Below, in pieces: positions 47,657-59,600 of a stretch of DNA of 64,000 bases. The notes beneath the pieces were generated by a model. It ran no database searches and was not told where the DNA came from. It worked only from the letters and a program-made list of their open reading frames with translations. Position numbers and translations under genes: made by a program. This stretch comes from Periplaneta americana. Taxonomy: Eukaryota > Arthropoda > Insecta > Blattodea > Blattidae. The stretch is from positions 64,218,392 to 64,282,391 of the forward strand of contig NC_091119.1 of the NCBI RefSeq assembly GCF_040183065.1, read 5' to 3'. Numbering within the stretch: position 1 is the first letter of the stretch; every line of letters starts with the position of its first letter.

Positions 47657-50600
47657 CATCATCATCATCATCATCCACCAAGACTTATCAGCCAACTGCT
47701 GGCATCATGTGAACATGCTTCAGCAGAAGTGAACAATCATCGAACCAGTATGAGGTTAATGTATGATTAGCAAAATGATCTCCTCAGCTACTATAGCTGG
47801 CTCATAGAACCGAACTTCACTATCTACCATAGCTCTTATCTCTGACTGAGGTTCTGGCAGATATGTACGAGGTTGTTCAAAAAGTAATCTCCACTTTATT
47901 TTTTTCTCGGTCATTAACAAAGATAGAGGGCTTGAAATCTGATGTTTCTCTCATACGTATACCGGTACAGTGTTGTAAGTCATTCTGACAGATGGCGGAG
48001 ACGTAGTGAACAATTAAAATGGCGTTTGTTGCAGACTCCCATTACAAGCAGCAAGCAGTAATTGAATTTTTGGTTCTCGAAAACAAAAGTGTGATGGATA
48101 TCAAATAAACCTTTGTGCGCAGTGTAGGGTAGTCATGTAGTTGATAGGAGCAATATTGGCCATTGTACTCGAGATTTCAGGTATGAGAAAGTGCAGAAGC
48201 CGAGCTCCAAAGATCTGCAGCATTCTAGGCATGCTGCCATACAATGGCGCACCCAGGAATTTCTCTTGGGGGTGAATCATTTCGGTGAAATTATAGATAA
48301 CGGAATGCTTAAAGTTCAGTAAAAATGTTACAACATATCACTTTGAGGGGGGGGGGTCCGGACCCGATTGACCCCCTTGTCGGTGCGCCCTTGCTGTCAT
48401 AGCCTTCAATCCAGACATGATGAATCGCGTGGTTGTCATTATTCGTGTGGATTGGCACATCACAACATGACAAATGGCCCTACTGCTGTCGATAAGCATT
48501 GGAAGTGTTTGTTCAATTATTGAGGCTCTTGGATATTCAAAATTCTGCTCAAAATGGGTTCCACAAACTGCAAAGGAGAGCCATTCTTTTAAATTGTTAG
48601 AGCACTTTGAAGCTGAAGGGAAGGCCTTTTTGTCCCGGATCATTGCAGGTGACGAAACTTGAGTGCATAATTTTGAGCTGGAAACAAAAAGACAGTCAAA
48701 GGAGTGACATCATCCTCAATAAAATTGCCCAGAAAGAAGAAATTCAAAACAGCCCCCTCTGCAGGAAAAGTTATGGTTACTGTCTTTTGGGATTGTGGAG
48801 GAGCCATTCTTGTGGATATGATGTCAAGAGTAACAATCATTAAATCAGAGACATACACAGGCGCGGATCTAGAATTTAATAATGGGGGGAGGGGCTAATA
48901 ATAATAATTAACATATGAATACAGTAGTATAATCATAACACAGAACAATGGAATTAAAAACAAATAAATAAACCACAACAATATTGTCACTCTTAGATTC
49001 TAAGTCTTCAATTAGTTCTAATTCTAAAGGAAATGGTGACTGGAATGGAAAGTCAATTAAATGTTACTTACAGTTTAACTGAAGTCGTCTGGGATGTTTT
49101 CTTGCGAAAAGTTCTATGACTTCATCCGGACTTACTTCAATGTTACGATGAATGTTGAGCAATACCAAACCATTCAGTCTGTCCTGGTTCATCGTCAATC
49201 TGAGGTAGGTTTTCACACGTCTCAGTGTTGAGAATGACCGTTCCGCAGTGCAAGTTATCACTGGCATGACACATAATATGGTGAGCAGCTCTCTTATATT
49301 GGGGTAGAAATTATTCCTAGAAAGCAGCAAAGCTTCTATAGCCGTGTCTGTTTTTTTTTTTTTTTTTGCTCTTTCCAGAAATATAGCTTTCCTCTAAGCT
49401 CTGAAATAGTTCCTGGCACATCCTGTTCATAAACCTTTGCAGCTTGTAGGACGACATCGATATTTTTATCAGGATCGTGTAATCAATCCAATCAAGGATT
49501 GGAGTTTAATTACATGACTGTGCCTAGCAGGTGAAAATCGTACTGACAAATCGCTTAGAAGGTGGTCAAGAAAAGGAAGAAATACATTGAGCCAGTAATA
49601 ATCTTTAGGAGACTTAGACGGAACATTATTGGACGGATTTGTCTGGATGCAACTCGAGGTACATTTACTTCTACGTCTACAGATTGAGCCAATGTAACAG
49701 CCTTCTCGAAAAGAAAATTATACCGGTAAGTGTTATTATCTCGGCAGGCCTGAAGAGTATTCATGACACATTCAACCATCTGGTAGCACTGACTTAGTTC
49801 GAGATTTGGGCTCTGTAGCTTCCGCGAAACACACGTTGTTATTTCAAATATTTCTGCTAAAATATGCAATGAAATTATGAATTTGAATTTTAGAATGAAG
49901 TTAAGCATCAAATGTGCCTTTGTACCATAGGATTCAAAATCTTCCAGGAATGATATAACTGCGGAGAAGATGTTTAAAAATTGTAGCATTGCGTCATGCC
50001 GTTCAATTCATCTTGTTTCACACAAGATCTTTAGTTTCGTTTTCTTGTGTTCAGGACATATTTGACTAAATTTTTCTTTCATCATGATTGACCGCTTGCT
50101 AGACTCCCTAACATATTTTGCTATTTCAGCTACTGTGTCTACAGTTTGTCTAACACTGGGAACAGAGCACGATTTTGAAAGTGACAAATTTAGGCAATGT
50201 GAGACACAGTGTATATAGTATGCGAGAGGCTGCTCTTTTAAAATTCGCGCTTGGACACCGCGAAACTTTCCCGACATATTAGCACCGCCGTCATAATCCT
50301 CTCCGCCAAGATTTGAAATGTCTAGACCCAACTCCCACAGTTCACTTAAAACAACTTTGACAATGCCTCTCCACTTAGACCTTGCACCACTACGAATCTC
50401 AAAAATTCCTCATGCAAGTAACACTTTTCTCGGTCTACGAATCGCACACATAATGATAGTTGCTTATTGGAGCTGATGTCGGTTGTTTCATCTACTAAGA
50501 TAGAAAAATATTTACTTTGGTTAACCTATTCAACAATTTTCTTTTCAATAATGGTGCCACAACAGTTTATGAGATCGTTTTGCGTTGTTTTGCTTGTTAG

Positions 50601-53600
50601 GAAAGAGTTTTTGGGGGCATTTTTAAGATGATTATGCAGGATCTGACCACCGGCATCAACGCGATATTTAAGAAGCTCCCTGAAATTACCTTCGTTTTAA
50701 TTTTCGCCTTCCAAGTCAATCGTACCATCATGCCTATGTCCTCTTAATGGAATATTTTGTCGGCTGCACAAAATAATTGTTTTCACTATTGGGAGAAGTT
50801 TCATTCTGTTTTCGCGCACTGTTTGTAACACTTAAATATTCAATTGAACCAGAACGTTCTCTACCTTACCTTCAACCATCGTTTAAAGTTGTCACATTTT
50901 AAGAGAGTAGTTTTGTGATAACTGTTTTCTGAATGTCTCCTGAATATTTCAGAGGCCTTTTTTAATTTTCTTACAGGTTTCGTAACTAAATTCTGTAACG
51001 TGACTTTGCTTCGCCCTCCCTCTTTAAGTCCGAATAAAACGCACACGTGACAGAACACATCTTCATCCTTCTTACTGTAAGACAGCCATGGAAATCTTTT
51101 AAGCCAGGCATGCTGAAATTGTCTAGACTGTCCCGATTCTAGTGTCTACGGAAATGGATATTTTTCGTCTGGAACCCACGGATTTGTTAGAGCTTTGTAT
51201 TTTGTCTCTTCACTGCATATTTCTTTTTCCACTAAGCAACCAATATCTAGTACATTATGAGTCATCGAACTAGCATCATCACTTTCACTGCACATAACCG
51301 ATTCCACTGTTAAGGTATTAACAGGCATACACTTTTCTTCATCAGTTGTATCATTGTCATCCGTACTGCACTTCTCTTTCACTTCACCACACGTCTTCTT
51401 GACGAATTGTAAGAGAGTTGTTTGAAACTTACGTTTCGACATTTTATAATTTCTTATAACTGTTACACTAAGTAATTCACCTGTACAGACTGATCACTTC
51501 TTGTCTCAATTCAGAAGTCGAATGTAGTGGCTATTGTAAAGTATGATAACAAAGATACTGGTAACGGCCTAGCTACAGTGTGGTAGGCGTGGATACCATT
51601 ATATTTCCGTTCCGAAGTCCGAGCTATTGTTAAACTCCATGGTAACGACCCCTGAGGAATGTGACCACTTACCTGACCTATTCACTGTGAACTGTAAAGA
51701 GAGTTTGTATGCGAAAATAAAATAGCAAAATAATATAAAGTTTAGAGAGTGAAGAAATCATATGTTATATGAATGAAAAAATAATGCTTTGTACATTTTA
51801 AGTAAAAAAAAAGTCTTTGAAATGATAGGGGGGGTCTATAGCCCCCTAGACCCCCCCCCCCCTTGTATCCGTGCCTGGACATACACCAACATTCTGGACA
51901 AGCTCAAGAAACTTTTCCGGCGAGTTTGGCCTGGCAAGAATCCAGCAGAAATGTTGCTTCAGCATGACAATGCACGCCCTCACAAATGTTTGTGAACCCG
52001 CGAATGGGTTGGACTGTGCTGCCCCATCCATCCTACAGCCCAGATATGTCCCCATCAGATTCCACCTCTTTGGATCTCTTAATGATGCTTTGTGTGAAGT
52101 AATTTTGAAAGTGACAACAGCGTAATTGATGCAGTGAGGAAGTGGCTATGCATGCAGGCATGGCACACTTTACTACAGGTGGGAGTACTACTCCCTCTTC
52201 TTGCTGACGTCATGAGGCCTAGTGTAGCATGGTGCGGCATTATGTTTCGTTCATTAAACAAGTATTTTTGGCAATAAGTGTAGCAACGATACACTCCAAT
52301 ACTTCACAAAATCATATGTATATAGAAAATAACCTACTCTTGGCTTCAATAATAGCAGATAATATTTACAGATTAAATTGCATTGTTAATTCATTTTATC
52401 GCTGAACACATCTCCAAGGATAAGTTTATTGTTCTTTAATCATAATACTCGTATATACTTGTAAATAAAATATAATTATGCTGAAATTTGCAAATAGTGT
52501 GCCCTGGGAAAGTAGTGACGATTCTGACAATGATTATATTTATTGTGGTTAATACTTGGAGAACATATCATGTTGAGCTTTCCGATAAAATAGCCGAAGC
52601 TATCATTGTCTTACAAATTAAATTTATCTACATCCAACACCAATCCAGACTAGCATTAATGATGGTGGTGAACAAAAATACTTTCAAGCCAACAATTTTA
52701 TATCGTTATGTGCTACTGCTACAACTAATTCAATGAAAGAAGCCCAATATACTCGAAATTTATTCATGGAATACTTTGTCTGATGAAGGCTGAATTGAAT
52801 TGCAACAGAGAGAAATCTTAATTGTACGATTTATTGAAAAAATGGGACTTTATTGTAACTAAATGTGAAAATAGTTATGTTTTTTGTATTTTATATTTTA
52901 TTAAACTTAAGCTGAAATAAAATTGAAAATAACCTAGAATCTTGTATGATATAACACAAGTTAAATCTTCCTCCACATATTATCCTGCATGTTCTGGTTG
53001 CAGTACTCTTCTAGGAGTATGTTCTGCAAGCATGGACATTTTCTAACTTTTTCAATTAACTGTTCATAATCACAATATGTACCTACCTATTCAAATGACA
53101 ATATGTAGAAAACACAAGTTGTGAAGATGATTGTTACAAAGTGAATGAGAGTTCTGCACCTGGTGTGACAGAAAGCTGTACGTTGGTCCACTGCACATGC
53201 CCATACATAGCAATATTTTGAAAATACAGCCGAGAATCAGACCCTTCATGACACAGCTAAGATAGTGAAAATAGCATTCGCAGTTCTGTATAGCCAATCA
53301 AAATTAATACAGTCTCCATCATCATATCCCACTTCCCTCAAATCCATTTTAATATTATCCTCCCATCTACGTCTCGACCTCCCCAAAGGTCTTTTCCCCT
53401 CCAGCCTCCCAACTAACACTCTATAAGCATTTCTGGATTCGCCCATACGTGCCACATGCCCTGCCCATCTCAAACGTCGGGATTTAATGTTCCTAATTAT
53501 GTCAGGTGAAGAATACAAAGCATGCAGTTCTGCGTTGTGTAACTTTCTCAATTCTCCTGTAACTTCATCCCTCTTAGTCCCAAATATTTTCCTAAAAACC

Positions 53601-56600
53601 TTATTCTCAAACCCCTTAATCTCTGCTCCTCTCTCAAAGTGACAGTCCAAGTTTCACAACCATACAGAACAGCCGGTAATATAAATGTTTTATAACTTCT
53701 AACTTTCAGATTTTTTGACAGCAGACTAGATGACAAAAGCTTCTCAACCGAATAATAACACATATTTCCCATATTTATTCTGCGTTTAATTTCCTCCCGA
53801 ATGTCATTTATATTTGTTACTGTTGCTCAAAGATACCTGAATTTCTCCACCTTTCCGAGGGATAAATCTCCAATTTTTATATTTCCATTTCGTACAATAT
53901 CCTGGTCACGAGACATAATCATATACTTTGTCTTTTCGGGATCTACTTCCAAACCTATCGCTTTACTTGCTCCTCCCTAATAGTTTGTGGATTTTCTCCT
54001 AACATATTCACGCCATTCGCATGGACAAGAAGTTGATGTAACCCGTTCAATTCCAAACCCTCTCTGTTATCCTGAACTTTTCTAATGACGTATTCTAGAG
54101 TAAAGTTAAAAGGTAAAGGTGATAGTGCATCTCCTTGCTTTAGCTTGCAGTGAATTGGAAAAGCATTGGACAGAAACTGGCCTATTCGGACTCTGCTGTA
54201 AGTTTCACTGAGACACATTTTAATTAATCGAACCAGTTTCTTAGGAATACCAAAGTCAATAAGAATGTTATATAAAACTTCTCTCTTAACCGAATCATAT
54301 GCCTTTTTGAAATCTATGATTTCTTTGCTGTGGTCGTGCCAGAGAATCAGTCCCATTCCGAGGCTTATTGTATGAATTCATAACAAGCTGCTTTTTACGG
54401 TGATGGGTTGTTAGCCCTTCGCCCAACCCCCAAGCTGGAGGACCACCCCTTACCAGCTGTCCATGACTACTTATTCAATATATTCCAGCTACCCTCCATA
54501 TCTGGAAGTCGTCTTCTCTATCCACAACCAAGGATCATTGCTGCCAACAGAGTGATTGAATATAAATCCTAGTTTCCTGAGAATGATAAGAGACAGATGA
54601 TGAACAGGAATACAGTATTCATGTGGAAGCTTCTAGGAACTAGGTACAACAAATTCCTAATTCTTCTTTATAATCCTAAACTTTTCACTTAATTTTCCAA
54701 AACTTACATTTTTTGAAAAGAATATGCAGACCCAGAAACAAAATTCAGGTGGCCCAAATTTTGTTTCTGGGTCCTTATTCATAATTCAGAAACTAACGGA
54801 TGAATTTGCTTAACTTTTCATATCCTTTATTTGAATGTAAGGAAATTTTCATAGTTGGCATATTTTTCAATTAGCACAAAATTTATTTCTGCAGAGAAAT
54901 AGTGATCTTTTTATATGGTCCCTGGACATTTCATGTATAATTCCTCTTATAATGCTTCCAATTCCTGCTTGTAGTGCTTTTTTCGGATTGGAAATTAGTA
55001 AAAAATTCCATATAAATTACGAAACTTGTAATGTTTTAAAACTATGATGAAAAAATATGTTGCTGTGACTGTACTGAGGGTCATTGCACCACGAGTAGAA
55101 GAAAGAAATTGAACATTCTTACATACTTACTTACAAATGGCTTTTAAGGAACCCTCAGGTTCATTGCCGCCCTCACATAAGCCCCTCCATCGGTCCTATC
55201 CTGTGCAAGATTAATCCACTCTCTATCATTATATCCCACCTCCCTCAAATCCATTTTAATATTATCTTCCCATCTACGTCTCGGCCTCCCCAAAGGTCTT
55301 TTTCCCTCCGGCCTCCCAACAAACACTCTATATGCATTTCTGGATTTGCCCATACGTGCTACACGTCCTGCCCATCTCAAACGTCTGGATTTAGTGTTCC
55401 TAATTATGTCAGGTGAAGAATACAATGTGTGCGGTTCTGCGTTGTGTAACTTTCTCCATTCTCCTGTAACTTCATCCCTTTTAGTCCCAAATATTTTTCT
55501 AAAAACCTAGGAACCTTATTCTCAAACACCCTTAATCTCTGTTCCTCCCTCAAAGTGAGAGTCCAAATTTCACAACCATACAGAACAACCGGTAATATAA
55601 CTGTTTTATAAATTCTAACTCTAAATTGGACTTTCTTCCTGAAAAAATTCTCCGGTGGACAGTGTCAGAAGTTGCGTTTCTGGTACTTTTCTTTGTATGA
55701 AAGGATTTTAACACTCAAAAGTGTCTCTGTCAATACATTCCTGTCATTTCTGTAAAATTTAGTCATCCTTTGAGTTCTGTGGAGTATGCAGTAAGTTTAC
55801 AGTGCAAAATGGCATAACAACCTGTGAAATGAATGCCTCTTTCATAATGGTTGATGACGAGAATTGGGCTGCTGTGCAGGAGAAGTTGGTGGAAGTTAAC
55901 AGGAGGATTTTGTGTCAGTTAACTGTGTCTATTGACCTCAGAAATCCGCGGTATTGACGACATGGTTGCATGTCATGCTGCCACTACCGCCCAAGATGAA
56001 GACAGTGTTGAGGAAATTAAATCTGTAGAGGAAGGTGTCCCTATACCAAATGAAGCCCTCGGAACAGTAAATATGCTCCTAGAGATGTATCAAGTGAATT
56101 TAACTGTACTTACTTGAACTGTATAGAAAATGTCATTCCAACACATGGCAAGCAACAATCAGAGATTTTTGCATGTGAAATGAACTCTTATTTGTATTTT
56201 GCACTGTAACTAATGCACAATAAAATATGTTTCCTATGAAGTAGTGTCTAAATTGTTATCCCCATTTCACAAATCATTTCCCATCTATAGCACTGTCCCA
56301 CTTATGCTTGAAGGCCACAGTCCCTTGACAAGCGCATTAACAGAGTTACCGGTATATTGTATATATACACGCACAAGGTTTTTCAGTCAATCAGTCAATC
56401 TTCTCAATGTATCCAGCTGTTTGCTGACAACATAAAGTCCACTATAGCCCACTGTAGTCTTTTCAGTTCTTGTTTTTCATGAGAAATGGGAGATATTTTG
56501 ATCGGTGTTCATTATAGATGCCTGTTGCTAGTATCCAGAGTTGGGGTGTAGTCAATATGTACTGCAGGGCTGTGTCTTCTGCAACTGGTACTGATGGTTT

Positions 56601-59600
56601 TAATTTACTTATTTTGTGGTTTATGGATGGACAGTATAGAAGAATGTGTTCCAGATCTTCATCATGAAGTCGACCTGGTTGGCGAGTTGGTATAGCGCTG
56701 GCCTTCTATGCCCAAGGTTGCGGGTTCGATCCCGGGCCAGGTCAATGGCATTTAAGTGTGCTTAAATGCGACAGGCTCTTGTCAGTAGATTTACTGGCAT
56801 GTAAAATAACTCCTGCAGGACAAAATTCCGGCACATCCGGCGATGCTGATATAACCTCTGCAGTTGCGAGCGTCGTTAAATAAAACATAACATTTTCTTC
56901 ATCATGATTATTACACCACAGACAAGTAGGAGTATCAGAAATGTGAAATCGGTGTAGGTACAATTGTGTGACAATGTGACCTGTTTTGGCTCTTGTTAAA
57001 ATGTTTGAACATGTCTGGGCAAGTTTTTGTACATTTCCAGGTCATTTGGTTTCTTTTGTACGAACTGTAAAATTTTTTCTTTGTCAGAAGAGAGCCAATT
57101 GTTGATCTATAGGTTTATAAAATGAGACTTTACTGAAACAAAGGCAATGGATAGAGATATCACTTGAAGAGGTCTTGGCTGCAAATATGTTGCCTGTTTT
57201 GCAATATTATCGACTTTCTCGTTTCCAGGTATACCATAATGACTAAGTATCCATTGAAATATTATTTTCTTTTGGAGTTTTTTTAGTTTACTTATTTGTT
57301 TCTGAATTGGAATAATTCTATGTGCATATAGGTTTGGTACATATTTGATTATAAGCCCCCTTGGGGTCGGTAAGTGTGCAAATAGATTTTTCAGAAATTT
57401 GAATAACACACTGAAGAGCAGCATCAATAGCTAGTAATTCAGTGTCAAGACTGGAGGAGGATGAACATGGTATGAAATAACTTTCTTGATATTTTGGAAT
57501 ATAATACCTTGCTCCTGATGTCCCATCATCAGGGTTTAGAGATCCATCTGTATAAATCTGAAGATGAACCTTATATATGCTGCAGAGCAGTTCCATGGCA
57601 TCTAACTTAAGAATGTATGGAGGATCATTTTTGGAATGATTTCCTCGAATTTGTATGCTATGTTCTGGAATCACCCATTTCCATGGAGGAATTTCGTTCA
57701 CAACTGGAGTTTTAGCAATGAGTGTGTCTGTGATATAGATTGGTATTTCTTCTTTGTTTATTTTATATAAATTACACAGGATATTATCTGACAGTTTGAA
57801 GAACACCAGAGATCTGGATGAGGCTTGCAATTTTTAAGGTATTTTTAGATCATTTTGTAATACATAATGTCTGTTTTTCAAGAGTAACTCATAATTGCAA
57901 TTAAAATTGAATGAGGGGATTTTGAACGAAAAGCTCAGGCACGTCAAACCTTATATTTAGAAAGGAATATTTTTATGGAAACAAACAACTTTTGAGACAA
58001 TTTTTGTGCGAGTTATGACGTCATCGAAATCATTTTTAAATTACACCACAGTCTAGTATATACAGTCAAGAAGCTTGAGTTGTGAGGGTGCTAGGAACAA
58101 TAGACTGTGCTGGTACTATTTCACATTGTCTGTAATGAGGTGATATTAGCGATCCTAGTGGTTAGCAACTATCTGTGGATGCATATTTACTACGTATTGA
58201 GCTTCGTGACTGTATATACTAGACTGTGATTACACCCTACAGTTTTTTTTTTTTTTTTTAATATCTGAAAGAGCATAATTTTTTATGTAATATTTCATTT
58301 ATTTTGTACAGAAGCACTGTAGTTATGGTTACTATGGTAACAATTTTATTGTTGATATATTTTGATAGTCCCTATCTTATGGAAACTGTTTTATTGATGA
58401 AATCAACATGAAAGATGGTTGTGACAGATAATGAACTTTTTATGTATGAGACATGTCCACGTTCTCTGAATTGTACTCAACAGATAACAGAGGGATAGGT
58501 GGTCGATTTGGATGAAAAAGTGTGCGTACCTCTTGTCATCTACGTCGTTTGTCACCAAATCCTATCTTCGTCACAATCTCAGTTCTCTTTTTTTCTGTTA
58601 AAACATCTTGTTTTATGTTGATTTCATCAATAGAACTGCTTCCATAATACAGGGACTACAGATGGCTTTTAAGGAACACGAAGGTTCATTGTCGCCCTCA
58701 CATAAGCCCGCCATTGGTCCCTATCCTGTGCAAGATTAATCCACTCTCATCATATCCCACCTCCCTCAAATCCATTTTAATATTATCCTTCCATCTACGT
58801 CTCGGCCTCCCCAAAGGTCTATTTCTCTCCGGTCTATATGCATTTCTGGATTCGCCCATATGTGCTACATGCCCTGCCCATCTCAAACGTCTGGATTTAA
58901 TGTTCCTAATTATGTCGGGTGAAGAATACAATGCATGCAGTTCTGCGTTGTGTAAACTAACGAAATATATCAACAATAAAATTGTTACCATAGTAACCAC
59001 AACCATAGTGCCAAATACCTTACTATAATAATACCGGACAGCTAGCAGTTCTGCATGTGAATGACGCTGGTTCTGCTACCTAGGCGGCCGGTGTGGCGAT
59101 ACTCACGAAACAAGCTGTAATCAACTGCAATGTATATTTTTGCTGGGCAAGTTAATAGTATTATTAATTAGTGCTGTGTTAAAATGTTAGGGTGTATATG
59201 TGCTGTTTATAATTGCTACAAAATTACAGCATTACAAATTGTTCCAAATCGTACTTTCGATTTCCGAGGGATCATAAAATGTCAGTCAACAACATTCTTT
59301 AGTAGGCCTAATTCCTTTGTCTTTGTGTTGATAGAAAAATACAAATTAGCTTTTTTTTTTAGACCTAATAAATGAATAGAATTTAAAATATATTGGAAAT
59401 TTTAAGGTTTTATCAAATTAAGTTTTATTGTTCACATGCCTTTACTAATTATTACAAGCCTGAGATTACTATCAATTTTATCTTCGCAATTGTCAGCAAT
59501 GGGTATATAAAGCATTATTGTAAATTCATTCTTAATGTCAGAATTGATTTTGTCTCACTAAACCAAAGAAAAAATATGTAACAATTAATTACGGAAAGTA

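Larger units (their letters stand above)
47868..52230 (+). mobile_element. Mariner element split by a MITE and a hAT element
   Basis: Mariner coding pieces in order: 48019-48241 ([20 protein letters not shown]), 48402-48857 ([50 protein letters not shown]) and 51886-52200 ([11 protein letters not shown], then after a frameshift the PHPPYSPD-like region). The left end begins near TACGAGGTTGTTCAAAAAGT. The right TIR was not found. The transposase is dead (stops and frameshifts). The catalytic GDET and HDNARPH segments are visible. Confidence 0.82.
58318..59010. mobile_element. Nested MITE with ~45-bp inverted ends
   Basis: GGTTACTATGGTAACAATTT at 58328 continues through TATTGTTGATATATTTT and is mirrored at 58963-59004. 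It lies in the left arm of the foldback element. Another MITE and a LINE scrap have inserted between its ends. Confidence 0.7.
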
